Assembly (NCBI RefSeq): GCF_000425625.1
Contig: NZ_KE384411.1
Location: forward strand, 52,030 to 116,029
Direction of reading: 5' to 3'
DNA: 64,000 bases
DNA from: Stutzerimonas azotifigens DSM 17556
GTDB taxonomy: Bacteria; Pseudomonadota; Gammaproteobacteria; Pseudomonadales; Pseudomonadaceae
Made by a program: the position numbers and the translations under genes. Of this stretch, positions 37,167 to 48,719 are shown piece by piece (the stretch's first letter is position 1; each line of letters starts with the position of its first letter). The notes beneath the pieces are model-generated. The model worked only from the letters and a program-made list of their open reading frames with translations, was not told the origin of the DNA and ran no database searches.

Positions 37167-37993
37167 TCGCGACCCCCGCCCCGCGCGATCCGGCGGCCCT
37201 GCCGCGGTTGGTCCTGACGGCCGTCGTCATCCTCCTGCTGTGGCCGGGCCTGCAACTGAGCGAACTGGACCTCGGCGTGCTCTTCGACGAGGACAACGCG
37301 CGCACCATGGGCGGCTTCGTCGCCGACTTCTGGCCGCCGGCGCACGACACCGACTTCCTCGCCCTGCTCGCCCGCGCCACTCTCGAGACGCTGGCCATCG
37401 CCACCGCCGGCCTGGCCCTGGCGCTGGTGGTCGCCCTGCCCGCCGCGCTGCTCGCCAGCCGCGCGCTGTCGCTGTCGGCGATCAGCCGCAACGGCCACCC
37501 CGCCTGGTGGGCGCAAGCGCTGCGCTGGCCGGTGCGCGGCCTTTTGATCGTGCTGCGCAGCGTGCCGGAGATCGTCTGGGCGCTGCTGTTCGTGCGCGCG
37601 GTCGGGCTCGGCCCCACGGCCGGGGTACTGGCCATCGCCATCACCTATGCCGGCATGCTTGGCAAGGTCTATGCGGAAATCTTCGAATCGGTCGACCCGC
37701 TGCCCACGCGCGCCCTGCTCGGCGCCGGCAGCGGGCGGCTGGCGGCCTTCGCCTACGCGATGCTGCCACAGGCCACCGGCGAGATGCTGTCCTATACCGT
37801 GTACCGCTGGGAATGCGGCATCCGCGCCTCGGTGGTGATGGGCTTCGTCGGGGCTGGCGGGCTCGGCCAGCAGATGGACCTGTCGATGCGGATGTTCGCC
37901 GGCGGCGAGGTCGCCAGCATGCTGCTGACCTTCCTCGCCCTGGTGCTGCTCGCCGACCTGATCAGCCGCCTGCTGCGCTGGAGGCTGGCATGA
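37160..37993 (+). CDS. PhnE-type ABC transporter permease (first)
   Basis: A 277-residue inner-membrane permease with about six helices. The EAA-type cytoplasmic loop and the family segment [20 protein letters not shown] near the C terminus mark it as PhnE-like. Two nonidentical permeases in one operon suggest a heterodimeric channel. The ATG overlaps the ATPase gene end and the stop overlaps the next ATG (ATGA). Confidence 0.89.
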   Translation: MLIATPAPRDPAALPRLVLTAVVILLLWPGLQLSELDLGVLFDEDNARTMGGFVADFWPPAHDTDFLALLARATLETLAIATAGLALALVVALPAALLASRALSLSAISRNGHPAWWAQALRWPVRGLLIVLRSVPEIVWALLFVRAVGLGPTAGVLAIAITYAGMLGKVYAEIFESVDPLPTRALLGAGSGRLAAFAYAMLPQATGEMLSYTVYRWECGIRASVVMGFVGAGGLGQQMDLSMRMFAGGEVASMLLTFLALVLLADLISRLLRWRLA

Positions 37994-38757
37994 GCCGTCT
38001 GCCCGGCTACCTGATCGCGCTCGCCGTGCTGCTGGCGACCGTCGGCGCCTTCGCCTTTCTCCAATTGGAGGCCGGCGCGCTGGTGAGCCGCGAGGCGCTG
38101 GCCGGGATGCTCGACTACGCGCGCGGCTTCCTCGATCCGGATTTCTCCGCCGCACACCTGCGGGCAGTGGCCTGGGCGGCGCTGGAGACCCTGGCGATGT
38201 CCGGCATCGGCACGCTGCTCGCCGCGCTCCTCGGCCTGCTGCTGGCGCTGCCGGCCGCGGGGCGCTTCGGCCGCCTGGCGCGGGCCTTCAGCCGGCTGGT
38301 GCTGAACGCGCTGCGGGCGGTGCCGGAACTGGTCTGGGCGGCGCTGATGGTGCTCGCCGCCGGGCTCGGCCCGAACGCCGGCACGCTGGCCCTGGCGCTG
38401 CACACCGCCGGGGTGCTCGGCCGCCTGTTCGGCGAGGCCCTGGAAAACGCCCCCACGCAACCGACCGAAGCCCTGCGCCTGGCCGGCAGCGGGCGGGTCA
38501 CGGCCTTCGTCTACGGCACCCTGCCCGGCCTCTGGCCGCAGCTGGTGGCCTACACGCTGTATCGCTGGGAGAACAACATCCGCATGGCCAGCATCCTCGG
38601 CTTCGTCGGCGCCGGCGGCCTGGGGCAGATGCTCTACATGAGCCTCAGCCTGTTCCAGGAAGCGCAGGCCGCGACGGTGATCCTGGCGATGCTGGCGATG
38701 GTCCTGGCGGTCGACGCCGCCAGCGGCTGGGCCCGGCAACGCTGGGTGCGCGGCTAG
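37990..38757 (+). CDS. PhnE-type ABC transporter permease (second)
   Basis: A 255-residue permease, paralogous to the preceding one: [20 protein letters not shown] near the C terminus corresponds to its conserved loop. About six membrane helices. It is the last gene of the binding protein-ATPase-permease-permease operon, whose members all overlap by 4-7 bp after the first. It ends 12 bp from the convergent DUF2288 gene, with no obvious terminator between them. Confidence 0.89.
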   Translation: MSRLPGYLIALAVLLATVGAFAFLQLEAGALVSREALAGMLDYARGFLDPDFSAAHLRAVAWAALETLAMSGIGTLLAALLGLLLALPAAGRFGRLARAFSRLVLNALRAVPELVWAALMVLAAGLGPNAGTLALALHTAGVLGRLFGEALENAPTQPTEALRLAGSGRVTAFVYGTLPGLWPQLVAYTLYRWENNIRMASILGFVGAGGLGQMLYMSLSLFQEAQAATVILAMLAMVLAVDAASGWARQRWVRG

Positions 38758-38769
38758 TCGCGCACCAGT

Positions 38770-39087
38770 TCAGTGCACGGAAGGGGTGGCGGCACGCTCC
38801 TGCACGAGCACCCAGGGGGCGACCACTACTGCCCACAGGGAAGGATGACGATCCTGCCAATCCTGCGCCTGATTCGTCTCCAGCCGGCCGAGTGCGCCGG
38901 CCCGCATCCAAGCCCCGACCGCCGCTCCATCGTCCTCGGCGACGGCTAGCGCGACCTCCACCAGGTCGAGCTGCGCGCCGACCTGCAGCAATACGCCGCG
39001 GGCGAAGAACGGCTGCAGCTCCGGCCAGGTGATGGGGGCGGTCTCGCCGAGGAGCTTGGCATAGAGAGTGCTAACTTCTTCTGTCAT
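38770..39087 (-). CDS. DUF2288 domain protein
   Basis: A 105-residue soluble protein from the ATG at 39087 (MTEEVSTLYAKLLGETAPIT onward). It matches the small DUF2288 family: TWPELQPFFARGVLLQVGAQ, then LDLVEVALAVAEDD, and a C-terminal LWAVVVAPWVLVQER. Function is unknown. It is alone between the convergent oxyanion importer and the divergent braC gene. Confidence 0.82.
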   Translation of the reverse strand: MTEEVSTLYAKLLGETAPITWPELQPFFARGVLLQVGAQLDLVEVALAVAEDDGAAVGAWMRAGALGRLETNQAQDWQDRHPSLWAVVVAPWVLVQERAATPSVH

Positions 39088-39206
39088 GGGGCTTTCCGAT
39101 GGAAAAGAGGGGCGTCGGAGAATCTGCGCGATCCGATGATACCGCCGTCGCGGCCCCATCGACCTCGATATCTGTCGGCTGTGCAAGTAGGCGGTGACGA
39201 CCGTAC

Positions 39207-39222
39207 ACTGTACCGGTACAGT
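39207..39222. promoter_or_regulatory. Perfect 16-bp palindrome upstream of braC
   Basis: ACTGTACCGGTACAGT is a perfect inverted repeat centred between the DUF2288 gene and braC, 75 bp before the braC start. The central CCGG and 16-bp size resemble LacI-family or GntR-type operators. It is not a LexA box (spacing between CTG and CAG is 8, not 10). Which regulator binds, if any, is unknown. Confidence 0.45.
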
Positions 39223-39297
39223 TGCTGCCTATCTTTCAGGCTGCCACCCGCGCGCCAGCCTGCAGGATCGAACAATAACGATGCATTTGGAGCACAT

Positions 39298-40419
39298 ATG
39301 AAGACCCACAAGCGTCTTTCCAAGCTTTTTGTTGCAATCGCCCTGACCGGCGCGGCGAGCTACAGCCTGGCCGCCGACACCATTCGTATCGGCTTGGCCG
39401 GTCCGGTGACCGGTCCGGTGGCGCAGTACGGGGAAATGCAGTTCATCGGCGCCAAGATGGCGATCGAGCAGATCAACAAAGCCGGCGGCGTCGACGGCCA
39501 GCAGCTGGAAGGCGTGGTCTACGACGATGCCTGCGATCCCAAGCAGGCCGTGGCGGTGGCCAACAAGATCGTCAACGACGAGGTGAAGTTCGTGGTGGGG
39601 CACCTGTGCTCCAGCTCCACCCAGCCGGCCTCGGATATCTACGAAGACGAAGGCATCCTGATGATCACCGCGGCCTCCACCAGCCCCGAGATCACCTCGC
39701 GTGGCTACGAGCTGATCTTCCGCACCATCGGCCTGGACAGCCTGCAGGGCCCGACCGCCGGCAACTACATCGCCGACGTGATCAAGCCGAAGAACGTCGC
39801 GGTCATCCACGACAAGCAGCAGTACGGCGAAGGCATCGCCACCGCGGTCAAGGAAACCCTGGAAGGCAAGGGCATCAAGGTCGGCCTGTTCGAAGGCATC
39901 AATGCCGGCGACAAGGACTTCTCCTCGATGATCGCCAAGCTCAAGCAGCAGGGCGTGGATTTCGTCTATTACGGCGGCTACCACCCGGAGCTGGGCCTGC
40001 TGCTGCGCCAGGCCAAGGAGCGCGGGCTGGACGTGCGCTTCATGGGGCCGGAAGGCGTAGGCAACTCGGAAATCTCCGCCATCGCCGGCCCGGCCTCCGA
40101 AGGCATGCTGGTGACCCTGCCGCGCTCGTTCGACCAGGATCCGAAGAACCAGGCGCTGGTGCAGGCGTTCAAGGACAACAAGCAGGACCCGAGCGGCCCG
40201 TTCGTGTTCCCGGCCTACGCCGCGGTGCAGGTCATCGCCGAGGGCATCGAGAAAGCCGGCAGCACCGACACCGACAAGGTCGCCGAGGCGCTGCGCAGCA
40301 ACACCTTCGAGACCCCGACCGGCACCCTGGCCTTCGACGAGAAGGGCGACCTGAAGGACTTCTCCTTCGTCGTCTACGAGTGGCACCAGGACGGCACCAA
40401 GACCGAAGCCGCCAAGTAA
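39298..40419 (+). CDS. braC: Branched-chain amino acid ABC transporter, periplasmic binding protein
   Basis: A 373-residue type I periplasmic binding protein for Leu/Ile/Val (and often Ala/Thr), the same length as P. aeruginosa BraC. Signal peptide about 1-26, cleaved near SYSLA-AD; the mature protein begins with DTIRIGLAGPVTGPVAQYGE. Conserved Cys-containing YDDACDPKQAVAVANK and the ligand segment HLCSSSTQPASDI are seen. I chose ATG 39298 because GGAG lies upstream and the signal peptide follows. A strong hairpin separates it from braD. Confidence 0.94.
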   Translation: MKTHKRLSKLFVAIALTGAASYSLAADTIRIGLAGPVTGPVAQYGEMQFIGAKMAIEQINKAGGVDGQQLEGVVYDDACDPKQAVAVANKIVNDEVKFVVGHLCSSSTQPASDIYEDEGILMITAASTSPEITSRGYELIFRTIGLDSLQGPTAGNYIADVIKPKNVAVIHDKQQYGEGIATAVKETLEGKGIKVGLFEGINAGDKDFSSMIAKLKQQGVDFVYYGGYHPELGLLLRQAKERGLDVRFMGPEGVGNSEISAIAGPASEGMLVTLPRSFDQDPKNQALVQAFKDNKQDPSGPFVFPAYAAVQVIAEGIEKAGSTDTDKVAEALRSNTFETPTGTLAFDEKGDLKDFSFVVYEWHQDGTKTEAAK

Positions 40420-40435
40420 GGTCGCACGACCCCGC

Positions 40436-40472
40436 ACAGAGCCCACTGGCAGCAGTGGGCTCTGTTTGTTTC
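40436..40472 (+). terminator. Intercistronic terminator/attenuator between braC and braD
   Basis: A perfect 13-bp stem ACAGAGCCCACTG, loop GCAG, CAGTGGGCTCTGT (40436-40465), is followed by TTGTTT. It lies 17 bp after the braC stop and 167 bp before braD. Partial termination here would give much more binding protein than membrane components, as is common in binding-protein importers. Confidence 0.8.
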
Positions 40473-40631
40473 AGCCGCTGAAAGGGGCCGGCCCACCCAA
40501 CCTTCGGGCCATCTCTGCATCTGCACGGCGCACGGGGCCACCGCCTCGCGCCAGGGACACCGTGGCGAGCCTTATCCAGGCCGCCGTTCCGATGATGCCT
40601 CATCGGCAGGCAGGGACATCAGGAGAGCGAA

Positions 40632-42807
<2,176 letters not shown>

Positions 42808-42811
<4 letters not shown>

Positions 42812-43575
42812 CCCGGCCGATTCTCGAAGTAAGCGGCCTGACCATGCGTTTCGGCGGCCTCCTGGCCGTCAACGGGGTGGGCCTGAGCGTAAACGACAAG
42901 CAGGTGGTCTCGATGATCGGCCCGAACGGCGCCGGCAAGACCACCGTGTTCAACTGCCTGACCGGCTTCTACAAGCCCACCGAGGGCAGCATCCTGCTCG
43001 ACGGCGAGCCGATCCAGGGCCTGCCCGGCCATCAGATCGCGCGCCGTGGCGTGGTGCGGACCTTCCAGAACGTCCGCCTGTTCAAGGACATGACCGCGGT
43101 GGAGAACCTGCTGGTGGCGCAGCACCGGCACCTGAACACCAACTTCCTCGCCGGCCTGCTGAAGACGCCGGCGTTCCGCCGCAGCGAGCGCGAGGCGATG
43201 GAGCGCGCGGCCCACTGGCTGGAGCAGGTCGACCTGGTCGACTGCGCCAATCGCCCGGCCGGCACCCTTGCCTACGGCCAGCAGCGCCGCCTGGAGATCG
43301 CCCGCTGCATGATGACGCGCCCGCGCATCCTCATGCTCGACGAGCCGGCGGCCGGCCTGAACCCGAAGGAAACCGAAGACCTCAAGGCCCTCATCAGCCA
43401 CCTGCGCGACGCGCACGGGGTCACCGTGCTGCTGATCGAGCACGACATGAAGCTGGTGATGAGCATTTCCGACCACATCGTGGTGATCAACCAGGGCTGC
43501 CCCCTGGCCGATGGGACGCCGGAGCAGATCCGCGACAACCCCGACGTGATCAAGGCCTATCTGGGGGAAGCCTGA
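42808..43575 (+). CDS. braF: Branched-chain amino acid ABC ATPase LivG/BraF
   Basis: A 255-residue ABC ATPase. Walker [19 protein letters not shown] (about residue 36), the LivG-specific [20 protein letters not shown], signature [13 protein letters not shown] and Walker [15 protein letters not shown]. It energises the BraDE channel together with BraG. It overlaps braE upstream and braG downstream (TGATG). Confidence 0.96.
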
Positions 43576-44276
43576 TGCTGTACTTCGAAAACGTTTCCAC
43601 CTTCTACGGCAAGATCCAGGCGCTGCACGACGTCAGCATCGAGGTGCGCAAAGGCGAGATCGTCACCCTGATCGGTGCCAACGGGGCTGGCAAGTCGACC
43701 CTGCTGATGACGCTCTGCGGCAGCCCGCGGGCCGCCAGCGGCAGCATCCGCTACGAGGGCGAGGAACTGGTCGGGCGCGAGACGCCGGACATCATGCGCC
43801 GCAGCATCGCCGTGGTGCCCGAGGGCCGGCGGGTGTTCGCCCGCCTCACCGTGGAAGAGAACCTCGCCATGGGCGGGTTCTTCACCGCCCGGGCGGACTT
43901 CCAGGAGCAGATGGACAAGGTGCTGGCGCTGTTCCCGCGGCTCAAGGAGCGCTTCGACCAGCGCGCCGGTACCATGTCCGGCGGCGAGCAGCAGATGCTC
44001 GCCATCGGCCGCGCGCTGATGAGCAAACCCAGGCTGCTGCTGCTCGACGAGCCGTCGCTGGGCCTGGCGCCGATCATCATCCAGCAGATCTTCCAGATCA
44101 TCGAGCAGCTGCGCGAGGACGGCGTCACCGTCTTCCTGGTCGAGCAGAACGCCAACCAGGCGCTCAAGCTCGCCGACCGCGGCTACGTGCTGGAGAACGG
44201 ACGGATCGTCATGCAGGGTAGCGGCGAGCGATTGCTGACCGACCCGAAGGTCCGCGAGGCGTACCTGGGCGCCTGA
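43575..44276 (+). CDS. braG: Branched-chain amino acid ABC ATPase LivF/BraG
   Basis: A 233-residue ABC ATPase: Walker A IGANGAGKSTLLMTLCG, signature MSGGEQQMLAIGRAL, Walker B LLLLDEPSLGLAP, and VVPEGRRVFARLTVEENL, characteristic of LivF. It forms the nucleotide-binding pair with BraF. It is the last gene of the bra operon, with a hairpin in the following 48 bp. Confidence 0.96.
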   Translation: MLYFENVSTFYGKIQALHDVSIEVRKGEIVTLIGANGAGKSTLLMTLCGSPRAASGSIRYEGEELVGRETPDIMRRSIAVVPEGRRVFARLTVEENLAMGGFFTARADFQEQMDKVLALFPRLKERFDQRAGTMSGGEQQMLAIGRALMSKPRLLLLDEPSLGLAPIIIQQIFQIIEQLREDGVTVFLVEQNANQALKLADRGYVLENGRIVMQGSGERLLTDPKVREAYLGA

Positions 44277-44290
44277 TCACCGCCCGGGCG

Positions 44291-44324
44291 GCCACTGCCG
44301 GCGGAGGTGATCGCCGGCGGTGGC
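44291..44324. terminator. Bidirectional hairpin between braG and the aldo/keto reductase gene
   Basis: GCCACTGCCGGCG (44291-44303), an 8-base loop, and CGCCGGCGGTGGC (44312-44324): a 13-bp stem with a single T-G pair. It abuts the stop codon of the convergent gene. No T-tract follows, so the terminator role is inferred from position and stem strength. Confidence 0.5.
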
Positions 44325-45236
44325 TCAGCTGAAGTAGTCGGCGATCCGCCGGCGCATCGCCTCGTCCGGCAGTTCGCCGCTGCCGGCCTCGGCGTTCTCC
44401 GCCATGTGCTCGGGCCTGGACGTGGCCGGGATCACGCAGGTGACCGCCGGATGGGCGATCGCGTACTTGATCAGCAGCTGCGCCCACGACCGGCAGCCGA
44501 TCTCCGCGGCGAAGCCCGGCAACGGCTCGTGCTCGACCACCTCGAACAGCTGCCCGTCGAGGAACGGGCGATTGATCATCACCGCCACCCCCTTGTCCTG
44601 GCACAGCCCCAGCAGATGCTCCTGCGCCTTCTGCTCCTTGGGGTTGAGGTTGATCTGCACGAAGTCCATGGGCTCCTTTTCCACCAGCTCGATCATCTGG
44701 TCCTGAGCGCCTTCGTCGTGGTGGGTGATGCCCGTGTAGCGGATCCGGCCCTGCTCCTTCATCTCGCGCAGCAGCGGCATGACCTCGTCGAAGCCGATCA
44801 TGCTGTGCACCTGCAGCAGGTCGATCGGCACGCCCTGCAGGTCGCGCATCTCGGCCTCGATGTCGGCGACGCTGCGTTCCTGGCCCTCGACCTTGGTGGC
44901 GAGGAAGGCCTGGTCACCCCGCTCCTGGCGGGTCAGCAGCGTGCCGATCACGCCCTGCGACTTGTCGTAGCTCGGCGCCGTGTCGATGACCCGGCCACCG
45001 GCACGGAACAGTTCGTCCAGCACCTGCGCCAGCGGCTCGAGGGCTTCGGCGTCGGCCTCGACGTTGAAGGCGTCGGCCGTACCCAGGCCGATCACCGGGA
45101 TGCGCTCGCCGGTGGAAGGAATCGCGCGGGAAATCATGTTCTGCTGCGCCAGGACCAGGCGCGGCAGCAGGCCGCCCAGCGTGGCCGCGGCGGCGACGCC
45201 CAGGGAGGATTGCAGGAAACGACGGCGTGTGGCCAT
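44325..45236 (-). CDS. Tat-exported aldo/keto reductase
   Basis: A 303-residue protein with a twin-arginine signal (TRRRFLQSSLGVAAAATLGG), so it is probably exported folded to the periplasm, unusual for this normally cytosolic NADPH-dependent fold. The AKR tetrad is recognisable: Asp and Tyr in DTAPSYDKSQ, Lys in FLATKVEGQE, His in LQVHSMIGFD. The ATG at 45236 has GGAGG 6 bases upstream; an ATG seven codons further up lacks a site. It follows dcd in the same direction with 109 bp between. Substrate unknown. If periplasmic, the source of NADPH is a puzzle. Confidence 0.86.
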   Translation of the reverse strand: MATRRRFLQSSLGVAAAATLGGLLPRLVLAQQNMISRAIPSTGERIPVIGLGTADAFNVEADAEALEPLAQVLDELFRAGGRVIDTAPSYDKSQGVIGTLLTRQERGDQAFLATKVEGQERSVADIEAEMRDLQGVPIDLLQVHSMIGFDEVMPLLREMKEQGRIRYTGITHHDEGAQDQMIELVEKEPMDFVQINLNPKEQKAQEHLLGLCQDKGVAVMINRPFLDGQLFEVVEHEPLPGFAAEIGCRSWAQLLIKYAIAHPAVTCVIPATSRPEHMAENAEAGSGELPDEAMRRRIADYFS

Positions 45237-45345
45237 GACGGGCCTCCGGATTCGCACGGTCTCGCTAAAACGGAGCCCGTGGAGCCCTGCGAGTTCCCCG
45301 CGCCGGCGGCGCCCCGTCGGCCGGCGTCGGCTCAGGCGCCGGGCA

Positions 45346-45912
45346 TCAGGCCTTGGGCAGGGTCACGCCGCGCTGGCCCTGGTACTTGCCGCCGCGGTCG
45401 CGATAGGAAACCTCGCAGGCCTCGTCGGACTCGAGGAACAGCATCTGCGCCACGCCCTCGTTGGCGTAGATCTTCGCCGGCAGCGTGGTGGTGTTGGAGA
45501 ACTCCAGCGTCACGTGGCCTTCCCACTCGGGCTCCAGCGGGGTGACGTTGACGATGATGCCGCAGCGGGCGTAGGTGCTCTTGCCCAGGCAGATGGTCAG
45601 CACGTTGCGCGGGATGCGGAAGTACTCGACCGTGCGCGCCAGGGCGAAGGAGTTCGGAGGGATGATGCAGACGTCGCTCTTGACGTCGACGAAGCTCTTC
45701 TCGTCGAAGTTCTTCGGGTCGACGGTGGCCGAGTTGATGTTGGTGAACACCTTGAATTCATCGGCGCAGCGCACGTCATAGCCGTAGCTGGAGACGCCGT
45801 AGGAGATCAGCCGCGCATCGCCCTCGGTACGCACCTGGCGCTCGACGAACGGCTCGATCATGCCGTGCTCGAGGGCCATGCGGCGAATCCACTTGTCCGA
45901 TTTGATGCTCAT
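45346..45912 (-). CDS. dcd: dCTP deaminase
   Basis: A 188-residue trimeric enzyme deaminating dCTP to dUTP for thymidylate synthesis. The conserved core [20 protein letters not shown] and [20 protein letters not shown] contains the catalytic Glu; the C-terminal [14 protein letters not shown] closes the active site. Length matches E. coli Dcd (193). It lies between the HerA-like gene and the AKR gene, all on the minus strand; next to apbC and metG as in P. aeruginosa (recalled). Confidence 0.96.
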   Translation of the reverse strand: MSIKSDKWIRRMALEHGMIEPFVERQVRTEGDARLISYGVSSYGYDVRCADEFKVFTNINSATVDPKNFDEKSFVDVKSDVCIIPPNSFALARTVEYFRIPRNVLTICLGKSTYARCGIIVNVTPLEPEWEGHVTLEFSNTTTLPAKIYANEGVAQMLFLESDEACEVSYRDRGGKYQGQRGVTLPKA

Positions 45913-45982
45913 GACGGCGTCCTGTAGGGCGGGAACGGGCGCACATCTTACCGGGCGCGGCCCCGGCGGTGAAAGGGCCTTC

Positions 45983-47455
45983 CTAACGCCGGCTCTTGCT
46001 ACCCAGCAGCGACCCCATAAGCCCGCGCACCAGTTGCCGGGCGAACTGGTTGGACATCTGCCGCACCGTGCTCTTGAGCGCCTGGCTGGCCAGATCGCCG
46101 AGCAATTCGCCGGCCTTGTCGCCGAGGCCCGGCTGCTCGGGCGCCTTCTCCGGTTCGGCCGGCTTGGCCGCGGCGCGCATCAGCATCTCGTAGGCCGACT
46201 CGCGGTCGACCGGCTTGTCGTAGCGCCCGACCAGCGGCGACCGGCGCAACCGCTCGGCGCGCTCGGCCTCGCTCAACGGCCCGATCCGCGACTGCGGCGG
46301 AGCCACCGCCACGCGCTCGACCATCGCCGGCGTGCCCTTCTCTTCCAGGGTGCCGACCAGCGCCTCGCCGATGCCGAGCCCGGTCAGCGTCTGCAGGGTG
46401 TCCAGCGCGGGATTGGGGCGGAAGCCGTCGGCCACCGCGCGCAGCGCCTTCTGCTCCTTGGCGGTGAAGGCGCGCAGGCCGTGCTGGATGCGCAACCCGA
46501 GCTGGCCGAGCACCTCGTCCGGCAGGTCCGCCGGCGACTGGGTGACGAAGTAGACGCCCACGCCCTTGGAGCGGATCAGCCGCACCACCTGTTCCAGGCG
46601 GTCGCGCAGCGCCTTGGGCGTATCGGCGAAGAGCAGGTGCGCCTCGTCGAAGAACAGCGCCAGGATCGGCTTGTCGGCGTCGCCGCGCTCGGGCAGTTGC
46701 TCGAACAGTTCGGCCAGCAGCCAGAGCAGGAAGGTCGCGTAGATCTTCGGCGACTCGTGCACCAGGCGGCTGGCGTCGAGCAGATGGATGCGGCCGCGGC
46801 CGTCGGCCTCCGGCTGCAGCAGGTCGCCCAACTGCAGCGAGGGCTCGCCGAACAGGCCGTCGCCGCCCTGCTGTTCGAGCGTCGCCAGGCGCCGCAGCAG
46901 CGCCTGCGCCGAGGCGCCGGCGAAGAGCGCGCGGTCCTCGCCGAGCAGGTCGGGCTGCTCGCGCAGGTGATTGAGCAGGGCCTTGAGATCCTTCAGGTCG
47001 AGCAGCAGCAGGCCCTCGCGGTCGGCCACCTTGAAGGCCGCGTAGAGCGCCGCCTGCTGGCTGTCGGTTAGCGCCAGCAGGTTGCCCAGCAGCAGCGGCC
47101 CCATCTCGCTCAGGGTGGTGCGCAGCGGATGGCCGCTCTGCCCGTGCACGTCCCAGAGCACCACCGGATAGGCGCGCGGCTGGTGGTTCAGCCAGGGCAT
47201 GGCGGCGATGCGCTCGGCAATCTTGCCGCTCGGCTGGCCGGCGGCGTCGAGGCCGCAAAGGTCGCCCTTGATGTCCGGCGCGAACACCGCGACGCCGGCG
47301 TCGCTGAACTGCTCGGCCAGGCGCTGCAGGGTCACCGTCTTGCCGGTCCCGGTGGCGCCGGCGATCAGCCCGTGGCGGTTGGCCAGGCGCAGCGACTGGC
47401 CGAGGGGCTGGCCCTGGCTGTCCGCGCCGATGATCAGTGCGCCCTGCTCGCTCAT
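45983..47455 (-). CDS. HerA-like ATPase, DUF853 family
   Basis: A 490-residue P-loop ATPase of the DUF853/HerA-FtsK superfamily. Walker [21 protein letters not shown] is at about residue 29, Walker [17 protein letters not shown] near 236, and a later [20 protein letters not shown] is the sensor/arginine-finger area typical of HerA-like hexameric translocases. The C terminus is a basic amphipathic helical region. The ATG at 47455 begins [18 protein letters not shown]. It lies between apbC (14 bp away) and dcd, probably co-transcribed. Biological role not established; DNA pumping is inferred from superfamily. Confidence 0.83.
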   Translation of the reverse strand: MSEQGALIIGADSQGQPLGQSLRLANRHGLIAGATGTGKTVTLQRLAEQFSDAGVAVFAPDIKGDLCGLDAAGQPSGKIAERIAAMPWLNHQPRAYPVVLWDVHGQSGHPLRTTLSEMGPLLLGNLLALTDSQQAALYAAFKVADREGLLLLDLKDLKALLNHLREQPDLLGEDRALFAGASAQALLRRLATLEQQGGDGLFGEPSLQLGDLLQPEADGRGRIHLLDASRLVHESPKIYATFLLWLLAELFEQLPERGDADKPILALFFDEAHLLFADTPKALRDRLEQVVRLIRSKGVGVYFVTQSPADLPDEVLGQLGLRIQHGLRAFTAKEQKALRAVADGFRPNPALDTLQTLTGLGIGEALVGTLEEKGTPAMVERVAVAPPQSRIGPLSEAERAERLRRSPLVGRYDKPVDRESAYEMLMRAAAKPAEPEKAPEQPGLGDKAGELLGDLASQALKSTVRQMSNQFARQLVRGLMGSLLGSKSRR

Positions 47456-47469
47456 GATTGTGCTCCGTA

Positions 47470-48561
47470 TCAGTCTTCGCTGATCACGATGTTCGGCATG
47501 GCGCTGGCGCCGACGCCGCTCTGGGCGATGCGCGCGCCGACATTGCGCGCCATCTGCTGGTAGATCATCGCCAGTTGGCTTTCCGGGTCGGCGACCACCG
47601 TCGGGTTGCCGGCGTCGGCCTGGGAGCGGATCGCCATCGACAGCGGCAGCGAGGCCAGCAGTTCGACGCCGTACTGGCTGGCCAGCTTCTCGCCGCCACC
47701 CTCGCCGAACAGGTGCTCGGCATGGCCGCAGTTCGAGCAGATGTGCACGGCCATGTTCTCCACCACCCCGAGCACCGGGATGTTCACCTTGCGGAACATC
47801 TCGACGCCCTTCTTGGCGTCCAGCAGGGCCAGGTCCTGCGGCGTGGTGACGATCACCGCGCCGGCGACCGGCACCTTCTGCGCCAGGGTCAGGTGGATGT
47901 CGCCGGTGCCCGGGGGCATGTCCACCACCAGGTAGTCGAGGTCGTCCCACAGCGACTGGGTGATCAGCTGGATGAGCGCGCCCGAGACCATCGGCCCGCG
48001 CCAGACCACCGGCGTGCGGTCGTCGGTGAGGAAGGCCATCGACATCACCTGCACCCCGTGCGCCTTCAGCGGCACGAAGGCCTGCTGGTTGCGGATCTCC
48101 GGCTTGGTGCCCTCGGCGATGCCGAACATGATGCCCTGGCTCGGCCCGTAGATGTCGGCGTCCAGCATGCCCACGCGCGCCCCTTCGCGGGCCAGCGCCA
48201 GCGCCAGGTTGGCGGCGGTGGTCGACTTGCCGACGCCGCCCTTGCCGGAGGCCACCACCACCACGTTCTTCACGTTGGCCAGCGACGGCAGCTGATCCTG
48301 GGCCTTGTGCGGCCTGATCAGGCAGTCGACCTGGACATCGGCGCGGCTGACGCCGTCCAGGTTCTCGATCGCCATCGCCAGCATCTGCGCCCAGCCGCTG
48401 CGGAACAGCCCGGCGGCGTAGCCCAGCTCCAGCGCGACGCTGACGCGGTCGCCGTTGATGTCGATCGAGCGCACGCAGCCGGCGCTGACCGGGTCCTGAT
48501 TCAGATGGGGATCGGTGTACTGGCGCAGTGCGGCCTCGACCGCTTCGCGTGTGACGGACAT
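47470..48561 (-). CDS. apbC: Iron-sulfur cluster carrier protein ApbC (Mrp/NBP35 family)
   Basis: A 363-residue P-loop ATPase that binds and transfers a 4Fe-4S cluster to apoproteins. An N-terminal DUF59 (MIP18-like) domain (about 1-80) precedes the deviant Walker A VASGKGGVGKSTTAANLALA and the metal-binding CxxC in ICSNCGHAEHLFG. The ATG at 48561 (MSVTREAVEAALRQ) has AAGGGAG just upstream; the open frame further up is not conserved. It is divergent from metG over 158 bp, the arrangement I recall in P. aeruginosa and E. coli. Confidence 0.94.
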   Translation of the reverse strand: MSVTREAVEAALRQYTDPHLNQDPVSAGCVRSIDINGDRVSVALELGYAAGLFRSGWAQMLAMAIENLDGVSRADVQVDCLIRPHKAQDQLPSLANVKNVVVVASGKGGVGKSTTAANLALALAREGARVGMLDADIYGPSQGIMFGIAEGTKPEIRNQQAFVPLKAHGVQVMSMAFLTDDRTPVVWRGPMVSGALIQLITQSLWDDLDYLVVDMPPGTGDIHLTLAQKVPVAGAVIVTTPQDLALLDAKKGVEMFRKVNIPVLGVVENMAVHICSNCGHAEHLFGEGGGEKLASQYGVELLASLPLSMAIRSQADAGNPTVVADPESQLAMIYQQMARNVGARIAQSGVGASAMPNIVISED

Positions 48562-48719
48562 GGCAACTCCCTTACAAGGCCGGCGGAATGCGAGCCATGG
48601 TAACCGACCGGAGGCGGCTTGGAACGTTCGCCGCCCGCTCGCCTCGGCGCGGATGAAAAATGCCTCTGCGCCCGATATAGTGGCCGACTTCCCTACAGCC
48701 ATCGCGACCGCAGATTTCC

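Noticed and set aside
39207..39222. LexA (SOS) box before braC
   Set aside because: LexA needs CTG-N10-CAG; here the spacing is 8. Retained only as an unassigned palindrome.
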